A stretch of 64,000 nucleotides of DNA from Heterocephalus glaber (GCF_000247695.1 NW_004624843.1:2123890-2187889), one strand, 5' to 3'; positions 1 to 12,004 are shown, counted from the first letter of the stretch. Made by a program: numbers and translations. The notes: generated from the letters alone by a model not told the origin.

Positions 1-104
1 TTGACCTTTGTTGCTTCTCATGCTTCCAATTTATGCTAATTTACTAACTGGCTGCAGGAGTTGAGTTTGGGCTCTGGAGATCTTGCTCTGCCTGTTTCTG
101 GCTC

Positions 105-280
105 TATGACCTCAAACAAAATGCTTATTTTCTTTCTGCTCCTCATTTTCTAACAAGGAAGTAATAATAAAGATGATACTAACATCTACTTTAGAAAGCT
201 ATTGTGGAGATTGAATAAATCAGTATATGGAAAGCACTTAAAATATTGTCTTTCACCTAGTGTAAGTGCTCAAATAAATA
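105..280 (+). repeat. MIR-like SINE relic
   Basis: Matches the MIR 3' half pattern: tttctgctcctcattttct, then aataataaagatgatactaa, and later aagcacttaaaatattg and a run to tgctcaaataaatat. Diverged. Boundaries approximate. Confidence 0.5.
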
Positions 281-344
281 TATTGTTGTTATTATTTCTG
301 GTGCCTTGCTGAGCTCTCCTCATACCTCTGAATCTCAAATTCTT

Positions 345-426
345 TTTTTTTTGGTACCGGGGATTGAACTCGGGTCCTTGCGCTTGTGAAGCAGGCAGCA
401 AAACCACTGAGCTAAATCCCTGGCCC
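345..426 (-). repeat. ID-type tRNA-derived SINE
   Basis: On the minus strand: body GGCCAGGGATTTAGCTCAGTGG-like, B box GAGTTCAATCCC, then GGTACC and an A tail (poly-T on the plus strand at 343-352). Exact 17-bp target-site duplication at 328-344 and 427-443 (ctgaatctcaaattctt). Confidence 0.93.
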
Positions 427-1384
427 CTGAATCTCAAATTCTTTACCAGCAAAATTAGGTGCATAAGTTTTTCCTACATTCAGACTAAATGGACCTGAAC
501 TACATGGATCTGAACAAAGAGTGCCAAGGAAAAATCACTAATAAATTGTTGGCTAATTAACCTGAGGGAGATTCTCGCCAAGGCTGTCCTGCATATCCAG
601 AATGTTTACAAGTTGACCAAACCCAGACTCTTGTCAAGTGCTCATCAGCAGATGTCCCTAATTTCCAACGAAAGGGCTTGCCAACCCCTCCTTGCTGCAT
701 CAGGAAACCTCATTTTCTTCCAGGAATAAATTCATTTATGTTTAAATGTTATTTTTTTCATCAATTGGGTGGAGTTCCAGTGATGACAACATTGCTCTTG
801 ACATTCTGAAAGATGAGACCCTGTAATTCAGATGACAGGACAGCCATGCGTGTTCACGTAGGGCAGAGAATACAGCATTCAAGAAATAGTGAGAGCTAGA
901 GACAGTTTGGAAAACATCATGAAGGGATGTGTTGGGTTCTTAGTCATGGCTGGAAAAAAATATATCACTTAAGAGATGTGAAGGTGGGAGGAAACACTTG
1001 CCAAAGAGTGGGGATGCGTTGGCTTCCCACACCCTCTCCCCACTGCTGCCCATGAGGCCCGGGCACTGCCACTGTGCCTCTTAGTGGCTGAATGAAGTAG
1101 TACAGTGTGCTGCTGACTGTACCTCCAGCCTCCTGACTCCAAGTCCCATTTAGACTGATGACTAAGGCAGTGGTCAGGGACCTTTTCAAGTGGTAACCCT
1201 TGATTTCTTTATAAATTTAAAGATATTGCGCTTGTAATCATGGATGTTAGGCAAAATCTAAATTAACCTTTTCTATCACTCTTTAACCCTAACTGTGCTT
1301 TCTATGTTTATCCAGCACTTCTTCCCCATGTTAGTTGCTCATCTAATTTTATTTTATATATCATATTTTTTGTTATAGAGCATC

Positions 1385-1475
1385 TTCTACATCTCTCACT
1401 GGCCTGGATTTTCTTGTGTCACCTAGAAAGGTGCTTGGCATATGTGAAGTTGAATAAACATTGCTGGAATGAGTG
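1385..1475 (+). repeat. L2 3'-end relic
   Basis: Contains cctagaaaggtgcttggca and then gttgaataaacattgctgga, the typical L2 end pattern. Confidence 0.45.
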
Positions 1476-1670
1476 GTTCAGTATCAATGCCAATAGGAAT
1501 GCCAGGCATTCTGTTCTGCTGCCTTCCCTTTCTTGGTTCCCTTTTCTACAAGTTGGCTACTATCCTCACACTCTGGCCTGCCCTAAAAATGTCAAGAAAT
1601 ACTTAGGCAGGTGTTGGCAGACTGTTTAGGGCACAAGCTACAGTTTCTTATTTACTGCATTTTTGGAAAA

Positions 1671-1755
1671 TCTATTCTTTTTCTTTCTTTCCCTTCTTTC
1701 CCCCTTCCTACCTTTGTTCCTTTGTTCCATCCTCCCTCCTTCCCCTCCTTCCTTT
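1671..1755. repeat. Pyrimidine-rich low-complexity tract
   Basis: A mixture of ctttc, ttcc and cctt units with few purines over about 85 bp. No coding or regulatory signal beyond composition. Confidence 0.8.
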
Positions 1756-4384
1756 GAACATGTTCTATATAAAAAATACTATTAACAGGATATTCCTTTT
1801 AGTTGGCCTTCTGACTCTCTCGAAATGTTCTCTTCACAAACACAAGAGAGCCAAGAGCATGGGCTCTTCAAACTCACATACATGGAGCATCCATTGGGAG
1901 CTACGGTGGGCAGGAGAGCAGCATCTGGCAAATGTAAGGAGATGAAGAAGATAGACTCTGCTTTTTAGAAACTGGAGCTGCCTTTTGCAAACGACATAAA
2001 CACCCCCCTGTAACTACACAGAACACTCCTGAATTTGACATACTGTGTGTGCTGCTTTCCTCAGGTTTGCAAAAGAGCCTACAACACACAAAAAATGTAA
2101 AGAATTATGGTTATGTTTTTCTTTGTCTCGTGGAGTAAAATAGTTCAAAATTTGATTTGCATTTTGCCCCGAGTATGTAGGAAACAAACTGCAGATCCCT
2201 CTTTCATAACAAGTTTTATCTAATCTTTAATTTCTACAAACATCCAACTCCATACAATTGTTTTGCTCACCACATTGGCCTCATTTTTGTGTTCCTCTCT
2301 GCCAACCACCAATGTGTATCACATTCTGTCAGAATTGATCCTGTAGCTCAATCACCCTATTTGTGCACTCTAATATTTACAAAAAACCCTAAGTTTCAGA
2401 AACACACAACTGGGACCACATGCTACTGCTTTTTCTACTATATTCCTGCACTCACATTTTAAAATCAGGCTGGCTGTAGAAAGTGAAGGAAGAAGGAAAT
2501 AACTGATCTGATTGAGTGGGGCTTTTTGGGACATCTGTATGATTTTCATAAAAGGTTAATATGTAGCTCACTGCCTTTGTTACTGAAAATGTTCTAGGTT
2601 GGAAATAATCATTCCAGTACTTGAAATAGAAGGTAAGAGTAACCTACAAAATGCCATTCTGCGGCGCGGAGAAGAGTTTGATGCACTTAAAACTAAAGGC
2701 CTCCGAGTTTCATTCACCTTCATCCATCTCAACAAATGAAGGTTCATTCTGCTGTCCTCTTTAAGAAGAAAATCCTTACTCTTACTTTATCTGTGCTGCA
2801 TGTTGTTTTGGGGGGGGGGCTGGGAGTATCGTAGTAGATCTACAGTTCCTGCCACATTTTGAGCCAGAAACAGTACAATAGAAAATGGGATAGAGTTCAC
2901 CAAAGCAGTGGGATTATTTCAAAGGCAACTAAAAATGCTTCTAAGTATCTAATGAAAGTGCATTTCTGAAGAGCAGATGGGTCCTCTTCTCCCTGCACAG
3001 GAAGGATCTGTGAAAACTGAAATCCAGAAAGTGAGACAGTATGTAAGACTTTAAGGACAGGCATTTTTGAAGGGACTGTTTAGAAAAGACTTAAGACAGG
3101 TGAAGGATCTTTGCAATGGTAAAAGTACGTTAGGGTTTTATCCATTTGTGCACAAGTTTTGCTGCTAAGGAGGGAGGTTTCTCCTATTCATTTTATACAA
3201 ACCATCCGGCACTCAATTTTCCTTTAAGTCTTGCTGATAATGCCCTGAATATTGCTTAAATGCATTCACTTAAATTTAATGTTCACTTAAAATTTTGTCA
3301 GTTTTATGTTATTTATTTTAGGCCAAACATTTTTATGCAATTAAAGTAAAAGGCAAATGTTTGTAGAATTTCATTTGCCTGAACCCTTATATACCAGGTA
3401 GCAGTTTCTGATAAACTAAGAAGAACATCAAAATAAAATAGCATTTCTAGAATTAACCATTGAATAATATCAAATATAATCCAAGGCCTCAGCTCCCCAT
3501 GGCCTGTTAGCTTTTCTAGTTCTCTCTGACATGCGTTATGGCAATTGCACACCCTTGTTTTTGGCTTGGGAGAAACGTTGGGGCATGAGCAGCTGAAATC
3601 AGTCACATGGCTGTAGGATGTTGATGCAGCTGACCCCCAGTCCAGAAACTGGACATCCAGGCTTAGGAGAACCCCCTTGTTGGCAGCTCTTTGCATCTGT
3701 TGTCATGTATTCTTCCTAGAGACCTAAGGGCATCCTGTGCAGCTACACTGAGATGGAGCACCTGGAAGCTTGCATGCATTTCTCCTGGCCTTTGTCCTTT
3801 GTGCCTTTTTCCTTTGCTGATCTGAATTCATCACTTTGCTGCACTGAATCACAGCTGTGAATCTATGGTTTCTGAGTCATGTTATTCCTGTCAGTGTATC
3901 ACTGAGGCTAAGCTTGGTTGTAGGGGATCCCCAAACGTGGTGAATTATGAGGAAAACACATCAGAGAGCCACGGGGCTCCCTTTACCCATGAACAAAATA
4001 ATCTTTCACCATATTATCCCAAGTGTGAGCTATAACTCAGTGGATCACACATGCATTCATATATTATTTCTCTTCCATGCAGATCTGACTTTGCATATAC
4101 TTTGAAAGGATTCATGATGGAGAAATTCATTTTGAATACTGTGGTATAAATACAAAGCCTCTTAAGATAAAATGTCTTTAAATTCAGTTCAATTTCAGCT
4201 TCAAAGATAACACCTTCCTTAGCTTATAGATTAGAACTGAATCAAACATCTAGCTGTATCTCAGGCTGCATTTCCAGATCATGGTTCACGGCCATGTTTT
4301 TGCCCTGAATGTCTTCAGTTCTTTGGGGTCCCCACTTATTTAAATGACTCCCTCATAACTACAAAAGCTGAGCTCAAATGTTTT

Positions 4385-4635
4385 CTCCTTGGAAACAACA
4401 CCTAATGTCACCAGGCAGCAATGAATTCTCCTTTCTCACTTCCTCCTTTGCCAGACCATAAACTATTGCATTATAACAATTATTATATTCCTTTATTAGG
4501 TTTGATGTGTCTGTAGTCTGTGAGCTCCTAGATGCCAAACTGAGTGTGATTCGCATCTTAATTCTAATTGTCTAGCAGGGCTCCTGAGATCCAGTAGTCA
4601 CCAAGAGAGTGTTTATTAAATGCAGGACATGTACG
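4385..4635 (+). repeat. L2-like relic
   Basis: Contains gtctgtgagctcctagatg and later gtgtttattaaatgcagga, which fits the L2 3' part. Diverged. Limits approximate. Confidence 0.4.
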
Positions 4636-4759
4636 TGCTCTATGGAAGGACACTGGGTCCCACAAAGATGTCAGGGATAACTGTTTCTTCAGCATCACTT
4701 ATTGAGTCTTGGTACAATTTGCACTTTACCTAAGTCTTGCAACATGATTAGATAAATTC

Positions 4760-5560
4760 TCCCAAATGTCTGTGTTCTAGAACATAGTTTATTGCAAAGA
4801 ATAAAACCTGTAAGTAGCTAAAACTCATGGATACCCCCCTACCTTGTTTATCTCTGATAAGGCCAGACAAACATTGACCCTCCTAATTCCCATTATTTGT
4901 CTCATGAATGATTAGCTAAACTGTACCGACAGGTCAACTGGAACGAAATACTTATGAGCCAAACTTAAGATAGGTTTCTCTCCTTTCCTTAGAACCTTGA
5001 ACTTTTGACCCGTTCTCAGCTTGATATGCAGCCCTTCCTGAAGGGGGCCCTACTGAGAATAAGCTAACAAGGAAACATTCTTGATCTACCATCTGCTCAT
5101 GCCACTTTTTTTTTTCATTAAGTTTATAGGGAAATTTTAGGTATACAGTATAATTATATTCATCATTGGGATCTTGTACCTGTACACGATGTATCTTGGT
5201 TCTTATTTATTCCCCATTCCCCTGCCCTCCCTTCAAGCCTTGCACCTCTTCCTATTTACAAAGACTTCGTTTCCATTTTTTCCTTTTCTCAAATTTTTTC
5301 CTTTCCCTTCTTTCCTTTCCCCTACTGCTCATGTCACTTTGGCAGTTCACACTGTCTATCCTATTTCCTCAGATCTTATCCTTTCTAGCCATTTTACTTC
5401 TCATTGTAAAAGAAAATGCCCTTTCCCCTATCCATTGAGACACCCGCTCATTTCATGGTTGGAGAAGGACCTATGGTTGCCATCTTCACTGAAATAATAG
5501 CCCCCATCCTGTGCAACAATTGATTTAAATAAAGTCTCTCTTTGCCAATGTCTAGAACTT
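4760..5560 (+). repeat. LTR-like sequence interrupted by L1 (tentative)
   Basis: Sequence on both sides of the L1 insert at 5106-5324 looks like one element. The end has aataaagtctctctttgcc, a polyadenylation-signal-plus-U5 style ending. The family was not recognised, and I infer an LTR only from this architecture. Confidence 0.3.
5106..5324 (-). mobile_element. 5'-truncated L1, 3' UTR only, with TSD
   Basis: Poly-T at 5106-5115, then the antisense of the local L1 3' end (gtatac, tcatcattgggatcttgta, ccctcccttcaa, caaagactt), the same as in the copies at 30.3-30.9 kb and 58.7-59.0 kb. Flanking duplications are ctgctcatgccac (5093-5105) and ctgctcatgtcac (5325-5337), one mismatch. Confidence 0.88.
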
Positions 5561-6375
5561 GTTTTTATTTGACAGTGTTCTTGGATGACTGGAGAATTTT
5601 TCGCTACGAAAACATACCTACATTTTTAAATTAGTGAATAAAGTTAAATGCTCATGCATTTTGACACTTTATTTGCACACACTGTAGTAATACATCCCCC
5701 AAATTCAAAGAACATTGGTACATTCATCTCTAACGCTTATAAGGTTATCTCTAGTTCACTTATACTTAGGTTGGTTCACTGCCAGGCCTTCAGACTCCTT
5801 TTTGGTTTTGTGCATTTTTCCCGTCCCCAGACTTAACATAAAGGCCACAGCCCATGGGCCTTGGAAAGAAGTAGCCTAGTTTTTAGAGACTCTAGACAGA
5901 GGCTGCAGACTCCTCCTTTAACCCTAACATGGCATAGAGACTCGGGCCCTGGCCCTTTAGTGGATTAGTTATATCAGCAGCTCACAACTAGTTTTGATTT
6001 TTTTAAACTGTAAATGTCATTTGGCAATGCTGGGAGATAGTTTTGGTTGTTACAACTAGAAAGTCACAATTGGCATCTAGTGGGTAGATCAAGGATGATG
6101 CTGTACATGCTACCATGCACAGGCCAATTCTCTGCAGCAGAAGATTACCTGGCCTCAAACATGAAAGGTGCCAAAGGTAAGAAACAACAATTTCCATGAA
6201 TGTTACTGTTTCTAACAGACATCATCAAATATTTACTAATTCAAAAGTTAAAAGTAGGAAAGCAAAGCTTACCTAAGGAATACATCTACATTCATCTAAC
6301 TGCACCATGACTATTTTTTTCTACGAAGTGCTTAAAGATTTTAGGGAAAAATGATGGACAATTTGGCAACAGGAA

Positions 6376-6381
6376 TTTATT
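6376..6381 (-). promoter_or_regulatory. Candidate alternative polyadenylation signal
   Basis: A second AATAAA on the minus strand, 91 nt downstream of the first candidate. It would put cleavage near 6355. Only the hexamer supports it. Confidence 0.25.
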
Positions 6382-6444
6382 GATTTGTTTGTAACATTAG
6401 CACAACATATATAGCTTTATCACATGGTTACAATCCAGCATGTG

Positions 6445-8071
6445 TGCTTTGTGAGATAAGTAAACATTTATTTGAGCACAACGAAATTCTACACACAATA
6501 TTCTGAGACTGTTTAAAAATAAATATATCCATTTCCATTCAGAAGCACAAAGAAGCAAATTTCAGTTTGAGATGAGGGATAGCATTTAAATTTGGTTCGT
6601 GAGCCAAATGAAATATACCACCTAAATTTGGACTATTTGCACAAGAAATGCCCAGTGAGCACTAGACAAGATTCCTGGTGTGAGTGGGTAGGAACAAAAA
6701 GTATGGCTTAGAAGGAAGCCTTCTTGGCGTTTGAAAATGTGGATGATTAAGCAAGGCCCACATTAATCGTGGGGGGCCTTGTTTACATTTAAAATATCTT
6801 TGCAATCTTGGAAAATGCTGTAAACGCATAGTATTTCAGAAAACCCTTAGTAAATACCTCTCTGATCATTTAGTTAGAAGGAAGGAATGCTTATCAGGGA
6901 GATGTTAGATATTTTTATTTTCCAAAAGAGTCCATCTCTGTTACTACAATATTTTAAATGTAATTGTCTTTTTATCCCCCAAATCCCGTGCGAGTATCAT
7001 GGAGTGAGGAAGTCTGGCATCCTGACTGGTCATGTCAAACACAAGGTTTTTACCTGTGTCTATCACTCTAAAGGTCATCAAAGCAGCTTTTCAGCCTTGT
7101 GGATGTCACCACCTTCATAATACAATAAACCACTAGGCTCAGTGTCAGCGTACACCTTTAGACAATAATCTCTTCATGGTTTATGAACATCTAAGCTAAC
7201 TCGATATATTATTTAAGATAAGTCTCTCCATAATTTACAATAAAATAAAATGAAAGTTCATGTTTTATATAATTTGATACACAAGCAGATTTTAATATCA
7301 AGAAAAACCCATTTCTTTTCTGTTCGTAACAAAACTTTCCCGTATGCTAAGAATTCTGTAATCATTGTATCCAGGTAATATTTTTGTGAAAACAAGGAAA
7401 TCCTCAATCTCCCACCACTCTCTCAGGTGAATTACTGTTATTTTTCTGATTAACTAGGAGTCCAGGGAATGTTTAGAAGCAGTGGACTATTTATCAATGG
7501 ATTGCAGTAAATGAATGAAATCACTCAGCAGAGGACACGGATATACTACTGCATGACTGTTCATCTCCGCTGATCCTGCTTTGAAAGTGGAAAGCTTTTG
7601 TATAAAGGCTTGGGAGTTTCTTATCCATATCCTGTTTCCCTGGGCTGGCAGTACAATAAAAGTTACAGCATAGTTTATGAAATTATTTTTACCAGTGAAA
7701 TCATGTCGAGTTGATTCAGATAAATGGAGACATCTCATATTATTTTACATTATTAAACATACATGAGTCCAGCTTTCCTGGAGCATGGGACTGTTTTATG
7801 CCTTCTAATTTGGGGCCCCAGAGAAATGTCTTTTTTGCCAGGCATTCCAATTCATGCTCTTTTGAATATATCCATGTGTTATACTGATTTGTATAGACCT
7901 ATATTTTGGTTTCCCTCAGTTTACTCCACATACATTGGACTTGAGCAGTAGATTTTTTTTTATAGTTCTGCTACTATGACATGATATAGCGATAAAGTTC
8001 AGAGCATTGAGCAAACCACTGTTTTCTAAGCTAGGATGAAGGAAAGCAACACTCCCCAGGGCAAAACAGCC
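6445..8071 (-). other. SPHKAP: Probable SPHKAP 3' UTR
   Basis: Non-coding sequence directly after the SPHKAP stop on the minus strand. It is AT-rich and lacks obvious young SINEs or L1, as expected for a constrained UTR. Its far end is not certain. Two AATAAA hexamers lie at 6467-6472 and 6376-6381, a plausible 1.6-1.7 kb distance for this gene as I recall. Short ORFs in it have no family resemblance and are not genes. Confidence 0.45.
6467..6472 (-). promoter_or_regulatory. Candidate polyadenylation signal AATAAA
   Basis: TTTATT on the plus strand, AATAAA on the coding strand, about 1.6 kb after the SPHKAP stop. It would place cleavage near 6445. A second one at 6376-6381 is an alternative. 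Confidence 0.35.
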
Positions 8072-8215
8072 TTATCCCAGTTCCAGGAGCCAGTCAAAGA
8101 GACTTGGAATTCCCTCTTTCTGCTCCTCATGCATTTTGCAGTATTGGACGACTGCGTGAAAGATATCCCCCACCTTCCAGGACTTCTGGTGGACCAGTCG
8201 CACGACATCTAGAAA
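8072..8215 (-). CDS. SPHKAP: SPHKAP last coding exon 12 with stop
   Basis: A 144-nt coding part, 47 codons plus TAA. It reads FLDVVRLVHQKSWKVGDIF, then HAVVQYCKMHEEQ, and ends SLFDWLLELG and stop (TTA at 8072-8074 on the plus strand). The first of two neighbouring acceptors (tctag|TTTCTAG) is needed to keep FL before DVV. The second AG, 7 nt further on, would shift the frame. The ending DWLLELG is the classic C-terminus of SPHKAP/AKAP11 proteins. Confidence 0.95.
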   Translation of the reverse strand, partial: FLDVVRLVHQKSWKVGDIFHAVVQYCKMHEEQKEGIPSLFDWLLELG

Positions 8216-10788
8216 CTAGAATGAAACTCAGAGTTAGTGTCCTCAAATTACAGTGTCCTCTAAGGCTTGTCATTCAAGTGGCTCTCCAGTCTATGTGTGA
8301 GTATCTCTAGTCTCAGGCTACCATTTTCCAGGACAGTCTATTTCATTTTTAGACACTTATTATAAGAGAGTTCATTCAACTGAACTGTTTTTCTCATGGA
8401 GTTTTCCTCCATGGGAGGTGACTAGGTGCAATAGGCTAATTCTTTTTTTGAGTGAATCTTTTACATATTTAGTATATCATGGAGTCTGCTCATCTCTGGG
8501 TTAGATACCATGGAATAGGACTATACAGCATGTCTCTTCTACTATACAGATAATTTCTCATTGGGTGGGCATATTTAGGTCAAATAAATTAAGTGCTAAA
8601 ATTTCAGGTCAAGTCATTCCATCAGGAGAAGCACCTCTCCTCCCTGCTTGCTCTGATCAAGCACCAGGAGAGTTTTCCAAAGCGACAGGGAAAAGAAAGA
8701 CTGAGGAAACACCTTTGTCACCTGGTTATCAGTATGAGCTTCAGTGGACCGCAATCTAAAGGCAAAGTTCTAGATTCCAAGTGAACTGGAGGCTTGGAGG
8801 AACAGAAGATGGGGAAATCTCTATTGGCCATTCTGTCCATAGAACTGTACAACAAAATCCAACGTGCAGGGTTCTTAAAGTTTTAGTCAGATACTTTTTA
8901 AGGAAACTAACATTAAGAGCCAAAAGCTGCAGTTTAACACATGTAACCTCATCCAGTTCTGAACACCTTCAAAGCAGATATTGTGACATAAAAGACTGCA
9001 GGCAAGGTGGAAAGTTGGCAATGGAGCTATGTACATCTAACACTCCAGTCCAGTGGCCTTGTGGTATGTCATCCTTCTGTATTTTGGTTGCAGAAAAGGA
9101 TAATATTGATATTTATTTGATGCAGAGAGAAATGATAAGCTGAGAATCTAATATCATTTTCAGAAAGAAATGTCTACTTGTTAAAAAGATGAGAATTGCA
9201 GTTCAGTTATATTTCTTTGATGTTTCTTCTTAGGATATATTTTATTCCACCTTTTGCATTTATTCATACTTCAGAGATTATCAAGAAGTTTGAATGCTAG
9301 TTTTTTTTTAATTTTGGAGTTATTAATTCATTTCAATTACTGAGAAGTTGTCTCATGGAAAGCCACTATTATTTTATATTCTTTCTCTCAGCTGTGAGAG
9401 CATTAACTACTTAAACAGTTACAAAAACCAGGGCTTTACTGTACTCACTTGTATTGCATTGGTGTAATCAAAATAAAGTAATTTTCTAGGCTGGAAAATG
9501 AAATACTTATTTATTTATTTACTTTTTACTATTATTGATCCCAATTTATTTAAAAGTCATGAAAAGCCAGCAATAGGCTGGAAAAATACTTGATTGCACC
9601 CATGTTTCATGGGAGTGGACAGCAGCACTGAGTTACACATTGAGAGCAACACTTCCTTTTCCGCCTTCTTGGAAAAATGATTGTTAGATAAGCCAAAGGA
9701 TGGGCAGCTACTGAATGGTGATACAAATCATGAAAGAACAAACAATAGGGAACAGATGTGCAATAAACATCATTGTTGACTCTTGGGCCAAAAGGCAAGG
9801 AGAAAAATTATCACAGAAGGTAATGGTTGAAAGATATTTCAACTAAGAATTTTAAAAAATTAAGGCAAGATCTTACTGTCTTCCAGCCCCTTTATAGAGG
9901 ACAGCATAATCCAAAGGTAATATTCTTTCCATAATTTTTAGGGTGATGCACAAGCGGTCTGCTTCTGCCTTCTCTTGTTCCACACAAGAGGAAACAGACG
10001 AGACCACCTAAACGTCTTCCTCTAAAGCTCTGGATTATAGAAGTGATCAACAAATAACATTTATTTCACACCTAAGCATAAATAGCTAAGTAGATTACTG
10101 TTCATTTTCCTCTTCCATTATTTCCACTCTGCTGGGCCTGTAGAGTAGAACATAAGCAATGTGCCAGTATCTGCCTCCAGAAAGCTGTAAGATTATCTTC
10201 TGGTGTCATGATGTTGACCTTATCATCATCAAACTTGATCCATTCATCTTGTTTTCTTTTCATCCATGATACATAATGACCCAAAGAAGTAGACCTTCCC
10301 TGGTGGGTTAGCACTGCTTGTAAGTCATAGTATCCACAGTTATTGGAGCCAATATCATCAGCAAATGAAAAAAGTTCATATTTAATTTCTTTCTGGGGAC
10401 TACTCTTCTTGTCACTTGTATTTGGCTGCTGATTCACTTTTTTATTTTCTATATCCTTGAATTTTGATCGAAAAGAGACCATTTTTTCTTGAAGTTCAGG
10501 TGTACAAAGTTTGTACACATTCAGCATAAGGGGTAATTTAACATCCTTATGAACATTGACATTTACTGATTCCTTCTCTTTATGAAAAAAAATCAAACCA
10601 TCCGAATAGTTAACTAAACAGGTGGTTGGCTAATCTTGGAAGATTTGATGTACAAAGCATTTCTTTGCAATGTTGGAGACTGTTTGGTGATTTCTTCCTG
10701 AAGTCGCAATTTAAGTCCTGTAAAAAGACACTTGACTTCCTGATTAATAAAACAGCTAAGGGGCAGCTGATTTTCCTTCCTTTGGTGA

Positions 10789-10986
10789 CTTCTCCTTCTC
10801 CTCCTCCTCCTCCTCCTCCTCCTCCTCNNNNNNNNNNNNNNNNNNNNNNNNNNNNNNNNNNNNNNNNNNNNNNNNNNNNNNNNNNNNNNNNNNNNNNNNN
10901 NNNNNNNNNNNNNNNNNNNNNNNNNNNTCTTCTTCTTCTTCTTCTTCTTCTTCTTCTTCTTCTTCTTCTTCTTCTTCTTCTTCTTC
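10789..10986. repeat. GAA/GAG (TTC/TCC) triplet microsatellite with gap
   Basis: (CTC/TCC)n at 10795-10827, a 100-N gap, then (TTC)n at 10928-10986 on the plus strand. This is GAG and GAA repeats on the strand of both the USP14 retrocopy and SPHKAP. It occupies the place of the ESEEEE acidic run of USP14, so it grew from those codons. True length is unknown because of the gap. Confidence 0.95.
10828..10927. other. Assembly gap (100 N) in triplet repeat
   Basis: Exactly 100 N, a placeholder length. It interrupts the GAA/GAG tract, so real repeat size cannot be read. Confidence 0.99.
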
Positions 10987-12004
10987 TGATTCTCTACATT
11001 TCATGGTAGTTTCAAACTCAACAGCAAAGAACTGATCAATTAGACTTTTCTTTTTCATAGGTGTCTCTGCTGATGCAGATGAAGAATCTGTCTCTTTAAC
11101 AGAATCATCCTCTATGGCTTCCAATTTCTGCTGCAATGCTCGTGTCATCTGTATCCAACATTTATTAGCATCCTGTTGAAGATATTGAAGATACTGTCCT
11201 TGTTCACCTTTCTCTACAAACTGTGGGAAAGCCATGTGTAAAAACTGTAGTAGAATAGTAGGTGGAATACTAGAAGAAGTTTTATCCATGGAATCAAACA
11301 AATTTCTAAGGGCTGCAGTAATGTACTGTGCTGAAGCCATTTTCCCTGACATTCTCAAGGCACCTGCATACCTTTTAAAGGCATCTTTGAGTTCAGGTAC
11401 AGAATGCATACATTGGACTGTAGCATTTGTGTAACAAGTATCACCAAGGTTTGTCAATCCACATGGTAATTCCATAGCAGAAGCTAACTGTTCTTCTGTC
11501 ATGTCTTCAATGAAGACAGTTTTAGCTGCAGGTTCTTCAGGAAGAGCATCTGCTGACCCCATCATTAGTAAAGTCATCCCATTTTTGATTTTGATGTTCC
11601 CCCAATCATCATCCTTCAGTGTCCTTCCTTTCACCATGACTTTCTGCCTGGTTGGCTGGACTCCAGTCAGCGCAAACAGCTGAGCCTTGAAAACCATTGG
11701 AAGTTCATCAGTATTCAGTTCTATACCTTCAAACTTCTCCTTTCCCCATTTTACAGTAACTCTCCTGGGGCACTAGGGCTGAGACAGAAACTATCTGCAG
11801 AGTCAGGACTCAGAGTGGCTGCCCCACCTCCACTCCTGCTCCCACCCCACCCGCCAGGCCCATGTGGAGGCCTTGGGCAGCCTGAGAGCACAGCGCCGAA
11901 ATACTTGTTTTTAATACCTGGAAACACAACTGCTTTCGCAAAGAGTTCTGGGATGTTGCGAAAGGGAGACAGATGGGAAGCAGAAGATGAATGACTACCA
12001 TATT

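Larger units (their letters stand above)
1..6444. other. Downstream flank of SPHKAP, no gene
   Basis: Intergenic-like sequence beyond the probable SPHKAP 3' end. It holds an ID SINE (345-426), MIR/L2 relics (105-280, 1385-1475, 4385-4635), a pyrimidine-rich tract (1671-1755), a G10 run (2810-2819) and an L1 3' end (5106-5324). ORFs here, up to 127 codons (3313-3696, minus), have no recognisable family, coding bias or splice context. Confidence 0.6.
10095..11773 (-). pseudogene. USP14P: USP14 processed pseudogene (retrocopy)
   Basis: Intronless, diverged copy of ubiquitin-specific protease 14, the proteasome-bound deubiquitinase, on the same strand as SPHKAP inside intron 11. From the 5' end: the ubiquitin-like domain (VKWGKEKFEG, KAQLFALTGVQ, KIKNGMTLLMMGSADALPEE), then the catalytic domain with LTNLGDTCYTNATVQC (catalytic Cys kept; the parent has NTCYMNA), and the His region GHYVSWMKRKQDEW near the 3' end. 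Disablements: the initiator Met is replaced by GTG, the short acidic run is expanded to a long poly-Glu triplet tract with an assembly gap, a frameshift follows it just before NQLPLSCFINQEV, there is a TAG where the parent has AYL in SRLPAYLT, a further frameshift lies near FFYKEKES and another after TPED. A 9-nt duplication gives QYLQYLQQ. The stop is at 10095-10097. It is not expected to make a working enzyme. Confidence 0.94.

Noticed and set aside
3313..3696. 127-codon minus-strand ORF
   Set aside because: No recognisable domain, no splice signals and located in the flank beyond the SPHKAP 3' end.
8208..8210. Alternative start of SPHKAP exon 12 after the second AG
   Set aside because: Would lose the conserved FL and shift the frame relative to exon 11. 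Kept only as a finding.
10626..11009. Plus-strand ORF ending in long Leu run
   Set aside because: Reads the complement of the triplet tract across a gap of N. Not a gene.
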